Assembly: GCA_903891505.1 (NCBI GenBank)
Contig: CAITEO010000060.1
Location: forward strand, 1-38,816
Reading direction: 5' to 3'
Origin: an uncultured Candidatus Woesearchaeota archaeon
Lineage (GTDB): Archaea > Nanobdellota > Nanobdellia > Woesearchaeales > 21-14-0-10-32-9
Length of the DNA stretch: 38,816 nt
The position numbers and the translations under genes are program-made. Shown here piece after piece: positions 33,911 through 38,816 of the stretch (position 1 is the first letter of the stretch; each line of letters begins with the position of its first letter). The notes under the pieces were generated by a model, which was given only the letters and a program-made list of their open reading frames with translations, made no database searches and was not told the DNA's origin.

Positions 33911-34525
33911 ATGGGTTTATTTGGTTCAAATAAAAGCAGTCCTTTAGATATTGTAACTAAGGTTTCAGTGTTTCCTACTATTGGCTCGATAGTGTTGCGA
34001 AAAGATAACAAATTACTTGTTTTTAGTCCACAATACTTGCTTGGCAAACATGGAGATACAAGTAGAGAAGTCGCGTCTAAGTTTATGAATCTCAGTTTAG
34101 CGAAACAATTACTAGAACTCATAGATAATTATGTTTCAAGTAGTAAACTATCTGGTGAAAGAGTGGAAATCAAAGAAATGAATTTCGGGTCTCCAGTTGG
34201 AACTGATGCATTAGTTAAAATTTCACCTGAACAAGCAGGAATGCTTCATCAAGAGAATGTTAGAGGAAACATGATAAATACTATTTTTGTTGATAAAGGT
34301 AAGATTCCCACGACAAATCTTTTGAATATGATTCTAGTTCCATTCAACCCACAGTATGGTGGTGGCGTAGAGCAATTATTTAAACAAAAATATGGAGGAA
34401 TTATAGGCTTTGAGCATTTTGAAGGAGCGTATGCTGTATTGACTATCTTTCCAGGAAAATATGCTCCGCCTATGAGCGATGCCTCATTCTGGAATCAGCA
34501 TGCACTATTGAAAGAAATGAATTAG
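33911..34525 (+). CDS. Hypothetical protein (204 aa)
   Basis: Intact ORF after a GGGAGG Shine-Dalgarno. Confidence 0.6.
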   Translation: MGLFGSNKSSPLDIVTKVSVFPTIGSIVLRKDNKLLVFSPQYLLGKHGDTSREVASKFMNLSLAKQLLELIDNYVSSSKLSGERVEIKEMNFGSPVGTDALVKISPEQAGMLHQENVRGNMINTIFVDKGKIPTTNLLNMILVPFNPQYGGGVEQLFKQKYGGIIGFEHFEGAYAVLTIFPGKYAPPMSDASFWNQHALLKEMN

Positions 34526-34582
34526 ATGGCGTCATATATTTACCAAAATTTATAAATATAATCCGCGCTAATAAGTCATACT

Positions 34583-36847
34583 ATGGCATTCGCTAATTTT
34601 GTTAAACAATGGTTTCATAAAAATACTCCTCCTGATTTGAAAGGTTTTAAATCTTTAAGATCAGACGCTTATTCTGAATTTTCTCAAATTCAAAAGTATT
34701 TTGATAATTATGCGATCAAAAAAGAATTATTAGATGCATTAGTTATATTATCTTCTAAAAAAGATTCTAGGCAGAAAACTATTCTTATTTCATTAAGAAA
34801 TATTTTAAATGCTGACATTGGTAGGAATTTTACTGGATTAGTGTCGTATATAATTCATGCACTTACACAAATTAAAGAAGAATACGAGTTTCTTACAGCT
34901 GCAATAAAAGATCAGGCGCTTGCTATAACAAAAGATGAAAATACACTCAAGGAATTAGAACAAAAAGAATACAAAGCAATCACAGCATTGCAACAAATAT
35001 TAGAGGGCAAATTGTTGCCTATTTTGAAAGCTCAAAAAGAATTTTTGAGTACAGACAATATTGAACAAATCATTAATCAGAAAAGCAACATCATATCATT
35101 ATTAAATGAAGAAGGACGCACACTTGTATATATAAGACAAATTGTACAAGAATTAATTGCGGAGATAATTCAATCAATAAAAATTGCTGAAGTGCCTATA
35201 GAAATAAGAATTCCAGGAAGTGCAAATGAATTAAAAGGATTTCAGACTGCTGAAGGTACATTCTTACGTAAGAAAAGCGGTGGCGAAAAATATCCTGGAA
35301 AAGCAATACTTATAGAACAACGAAGTGAATATGGCGGAGTACTTTTTTCTCAACATCTTGGTTTGCGAGCACCAACAATCACATTAGATTCTATGACTCC
35401 GGAAGAAATGAATTTTATTAACACACACGAATTTATATCCAACAAAGATGCTATCTACAACATCATATCAAGTAAAAAAATGAATGTTGCATACATTGAG
35501 AACACAAAACCGCTATTTGATGTTCGTGGAGAGGTAAAAGATGTTATGCGCGGATTAGATCCAGGATATTTATTTGCATGGCCTCCAAAATCTCAACAAG
35601 AGATGATACTTTTATTTTTCTTGGATGTCTTCATTAGTAATTATGATCGTCATGGAAAAAATATAATGGTTGATTCAACAAACAACATTTTTCCAATAGA
35701 CCCCGCCATGGGATTTAATACCGTTAACTTTGTAGCGAAATCATTTAGCGAATCCTATGGTTATCCATTTACTCCAAATATTAATTTAGAAAATTATAAG
35801 TCATTTTTATATAATTCATTTACAAGGTATATTCTTTGTGTTCAAACTGCATCTGACTTAAAATGGGCTGCTGAACACATTTCATCAAAATTTGATGATG
35901 CTACTATTAGAACACTTGTTGGAAGAATGTATGAGCTACGACCAAAAGTAGAATTTTTACCCCCAGAAAAGAGCATATATGCATCTTCTGACGTTCGTGA
36001 TTTATCTCATGATGAAATGATAAGTATTCTTATATCACGCAGAAATGAACTTTTATCAATGATTCTAAATTGGGATACATTCTCCAGACAAGTAGAAGTT
36101 TTTGATTTGTTTTTTGATGAATACATGAAAAAAGGAAAAGTGTCAGACGTTCCTTATACTCCTCAGTATTGTACTTTTAGAGACCACGCAATGATCAGAA
36201 AAGTATTCTATGACAACAAAGCACCAATAAAACGAGAAGATGCTATACGTTCATATTATGAAGAACAACAAAAGAAATACACCACTCAAGATGTAATTAA
36301 AACGGTTATCTCGGATTATTCTACTAGTCATGAAGAACCATGCAAATTAGAAGCTCAAATACGTAAAGATCATGAACTTGCATTAAGAAATAGAGATTCT
36401 GTTTCAAGAACGTTATTATCCGTAATAATTTCAGATATCAAATATGCTGAATTAAGAAAGCGCGATGAACAAGTAGAAAAAATTGATTTCAGAAAAAGAT
36501 TATCTTCTCTTAAAAGTTTAAAAATAAAATTAAATGATGATGAAATCATGTTGGTCGTATTTAGACGTATTAAAGAAAATAAAGATATGATTGAAAAAGC
36601 ACTTCAAGTAAAAAGAACTGATATGATTATACAATGCGAAACAGATAATAAATTACTACATAGATATGTTCCTAGACAATTAGAGGATGATGAATTAAAA
36701 AATATTATTACAGCATATGTTGCTGAATCTGGAAATAATGCTAATCCTGGAATAATAATTGGGCGTTTAATGAAAGAATACAAAGGAAAAGTTGATGGCA
36801 AAAAAGTTAATATGTTTGTTAGCGAAGTTTTACAAAGAGCGGCTTAA
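34583..36847 (+). CDS. Large protein with HipA/PI3K-like kinase signature
   Basis: FFLDVFISNYDRHGKNIMVDSTNNIFPIDPAMGF resembles the catalytic DRHxxN ... IDxxxxF pattern; 754 aa. Confidence 0.55.
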   Translation: MAFANFVKQWFHKNTPPDLKGFKSLRSDAYSEFSQIQKYFDNYAIKKELLDALVILSSKKDSRQKTILISLRNILNADIGRNFTGLVSYIIHALTQIKEEYEFLTAAIKDQALAITKDENTLKELEQKEYKAITALQQILEGKLLPILKAQKEFLSTDNIEQIINQKSNIISLLNEEGRTLVYIRQIVQELIAEIIQSIKIAEVPIEIRIPGSANELKGFQTAEGTFLRKKSGGEKYPGKAILIEQRSEYGGVLFSQHLGLRAPTITLDSMTPEEMNFINTHEFISNKDAIYNIISSKKMNVAYIENTKPLFDVRGEVKDVMRGLDPGYLFAWPPKSQQEMILLFFLDVFISNYDRHGKNIMVDSTNNIFPIDPAMGFNTVNFVAKSFSESYGYPFTPNINLENYKSFLYNSFTRYILCVQTASDLKWAAEHISSKFDDATIRTLVGRMYELRPKVEFLPPEKSIYASSDVRDLSHDEMISILISRRNELLSMILNWDTFSRQVEVFDLFFDEYMKKGKVSDVPYTPQYCTFRDHAMIRKVFYDNKAPIKREDAIRSYYEEQQKKYTTQDVIKTVISDYSTSHEEPCKLEAQIRKDHELALRNRDSVSRTLLSVIISDIKYAELRKRDEQVEKIDFRKRLSSLKSLKIKLNDDEIMLVVFRRIKENKDMIEKALQVKRTDMIIQCETDNKLLHRYVPRQLEDDELKNIITAYVAESGNNANPGIIIGRLMKEYKGKVDGKKVNMFVSEVLQRAA

Positions 36848-37252
36848 TTAATTATCCATTGGATGCATTAATTTATTTTTAACGTGTTTTTCATATTTTT
36901 CGTTTAATATTTGTACTGGTTCACCAATCACTTGAAAGATATTTCCTATTTTGCAAGTAGAATCATATTGGCTATACTCTCTATTACCTAGATGAAATTT
37001 AAGCGAGGCCATAATTGTATTTTTCATATTTGTTTGGGGTACTATGCATTGCCCGTGCTGTATTAATTGGACATAATGTTCTACAGTCTTCTCGCATCCT
37101 ATGTCGTCTATTTCATATTCAAACCTATCAGTTCCCACCTCTTGAACTATAACTCCTGATGGTTCAAATGGCTCATCTACACTTCTTCTGTAATATGTTA
37201 ATAAGTACAACGATAATTTGTCTTCATGCATATTATTATAAAAGCGCACCAA
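36848..37252 (-). CDS. Hypothetical protein (134 aa)
   Basis: Intact ORF, convergent with the kinase-like gene. Confidence 0.5.
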   Translation of the reverse strand: MVRFYNNMHEDKLSLYLLTYYRRSVDEPFEPSGVIVQEVGTDRFEYEIDDIGCEKTVEHYVQLIQHGQCIVPQTNMKNTIMASLKFHLGNREYSQYDSTCKIGNIFQVIGEPVQILNEKYEKHVKNKLMHPMDN

Positions 37253-37322
37253 TTTATAAATTTTACTACTATTTAATGATTAATTCAGTAATCTTTATAA
37301 ATTAACCTTCGTTCCACAATAT

Positions 37323-37856
37323 ATGAACTTAGATTTTTCACCTGAAACAAATACAGAGGAAAGAATAATAAACTCTGAATTATTTAAACATGCAATATTG
37401 TGGGGCGTTGCTAGACCCGGACATCCTGAAGGAAATCTAGGCACACACATCAAACACATATTAGACTACATAAATAAATCAGACCAAACAGAATATAGAA
37501 AAGATTTAAGATTGTTGGCCTTATTGCATGATATTGGAAAACCATACACAGAAGGCACGCACAACAGCCACGCGATACTATCTGCTAAACTCGCACAAAT
37601 ATACACTTCTGATTCAACAATAATACACACAATAGAGCTTTCAGATAAGTATTACGGACTATATAAAAATTCATTAAGACAAAAAAATATGAATGATGAA
37701 AAGATTAAATCCATTTATGCAGGTGCTGATTTGCAATTGCTTTTAAGATTTAATTATGCCGATTCTGCAGATAGACCAAAAACTGCAATAAATTGGTTTG
37801 AAGATAAATTATTTGAACTAGGATTAACAACCAAAAAATTATACAAAATAGACTAA
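37323..37856 (+). CDS. HD-domain phosphohydrolase
   Basis: LLALLHDIGKPYTEGTHNSHAILSAKLAQIY. Confidence 0.75.
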   Translation: MNLDFSPETNTEERIINSELFKHAILWGVARPGHPEGNLGTHIKHILDYINKSDQTEYRKDLRLLALLHDIGKPYTEGTHNSHAILSAKLAQIYTSDSTIIHTIELSDKYYGLYKNSLRQKNMNDEKIKSIYAGADLQLLLRFNYADSADRPKTAINWFEDKLFELGLTTKKLYKID

Positions 37857-37959
37857 AAAATTACCCTTAACGAAATCTAAACGTAGAAGGATGCTTCATT
37901 TTTTTATTCGTGATTTTCTTCTACATCATTTGTAGGTATTATTAAAAAAAGCCTTCGGG

Positions 37960-38816
37960 TTACTTTTGTGCTTTCTTGAACTCCTCGAACTTCTTCATTA
38001 TCTCAGGATTCTTCAATAGTTCCATCATAGCTTTTATTGTATCATTTGTTTCTTCCTCAAGAATTTCTTGATTCTTCAGGTGTATCTTTATTGAAAGAGG
38101 TCTATAACAATTCGGGCAATAGTCTTCATCGAACTTGACTGGTGCATTACAAACAGAACATCTTTTCGGTTTACTCTTTTCATCTTCTTGTACGATGCCT
38201 TTAGATTTCAGATACGCTTCGCGTATCTGTTTTTGTCCGAGATGTGTGTAGTTGTTTAGTTGTTTTGATCCTGGAGACCATCCCATTCTTACACATCTTA
38301 CGTCGGGCGTGAGTTCAGTAGCATCTAGTGAAGCTCTGCTATGTCTAAACCAATGTAAATTATGTTTCTTTTTTATTCCTGCTCTTTCCATGCAGTCTTT
38401 GACCAGATTTGTTGCACCAGTATGTCTTAGAGGTAATGGCCCATGTTCTTGTTCGAGTGCACGTAAACGTTTCTTCTTTATGTTATCCTGATACCACATC
38501 GGTGCTTCTTCATTTTGTTTGGCCGGATGCACATCCAAGTATTTTATTATGTGACCAACACTGTCAATTATGTCAACTGATCTTGGTTTTGTTTTACTTA
38601 TTGGAAAGAATACTTCTCCTATGCCTTGGCCATTTACTTTAAAGTGTTTTACTTTCATACCGAGCATCTCTCCAGTTCTAGCTCCTGTCTCGTGGAGTAA
38701 TGAAATGAATGCTTTTTCTTTAGGAGTTCTACAACCCTTAGACAGAATTATGGATATATCCTCTTCAGTAATTACTTCAGTCGGATCTATTTCTTTTGTC
38801 TCAAAAGAAGTTTTGA
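37960..38816 (-). CDS. Tyrosine recombinase with C-terminal zinc ribbon (partial, 5' end off the right edge)
   Basis: Minus frame open to the edge: ...HETGARTGEMLGMKV...HWFRHSRASLDAT...NNYTHLG; CSVCNAPVKFDEDYCPNC. Confidence 0.8.
   Translation of the reverse strand, partial: KTSFETKEIDPTEVITEEDISIILSKGCRTPKEKAFISLLHETGARTGEMLGMKVKHFKVNGQGIGEVFFPISKTKPRSVDIIDSVGHIIKYLDVHPAKQNEEAPMWYQDNIKKKRLRALEQEHGPLPLRHTGATNLVKDCMERAGIKKKHNLHWFRHSRASLDATELTPDVRCVRMGWSPGSKQLNNYTHLGQKQIREAYLKSKGIVQEDEKSKPKRCSVCNAPVKFDEDYCPNCYRPLSIKIHLKNQEILEEETNDTIKAMMELLKNPEIMKKFEEFKKAQK

Noticed and set aside
1-38816. CRISPR array or rRNA genes
   Set aside because: No regularly spaced repeats and no rRNA-like conserved segments were seen.

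Overview
This AT-rich window looks archaeal and DPANN-like: archease and RtcB, an Orc1/Cdc6 ATPase, a tRNA-Ile with a candidate archaeal intron, many small zinc-ribbon proteins, and BRE/TATA-type promoters. The main result is an approximately 11.6 kb integrated element at about 1121-12752. It appears to have inserted into the 3' end of tRNA-Ile(GAT): an exact 18-bp copy of the tRNA 3' end (1121-1138) recurs at 12735-12752, next to a tyrosine recombinase. The element carries a complete-looking diversity-generating retroelement (DGR). It has a DGR-type reverse transcriptase (7689-9368), an 81-bp template repeat (TR, 1848-1928, minus strand), and two 81-bp variable repeats (VR1 2161-2241; VR2 5073-5153) at the C-termini of two paralogous proteins. 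Read on the minus strand, VR1 differs from the TR at 7 positions and VR2 at 11; all 18 differences fall on TR adenines, with none at the 58 non-A positions. The two variable proteins are interleaved with a MoxR-like AAA+ ATPase and a VWA-domain protein in one compact operon. The RT is divergent from the TR/VRs, has no recognisable Avd partner, and has a C-terminal HTH-like extension. To the right is a core-like region (TatD, PPDK, archease, RtcB, Sua5, NUDIX, Orc1/Cdc6, adenylate kinase), then a second accessory region (about 30.2-38.8 kb) with an AbrB-like protein, HExxH protease, winged-helix proteins, a HipA/PI3K-like kinase candidate, an HD hydrolase and an integrase. All homology calls are from reading motifs; no searches were run.
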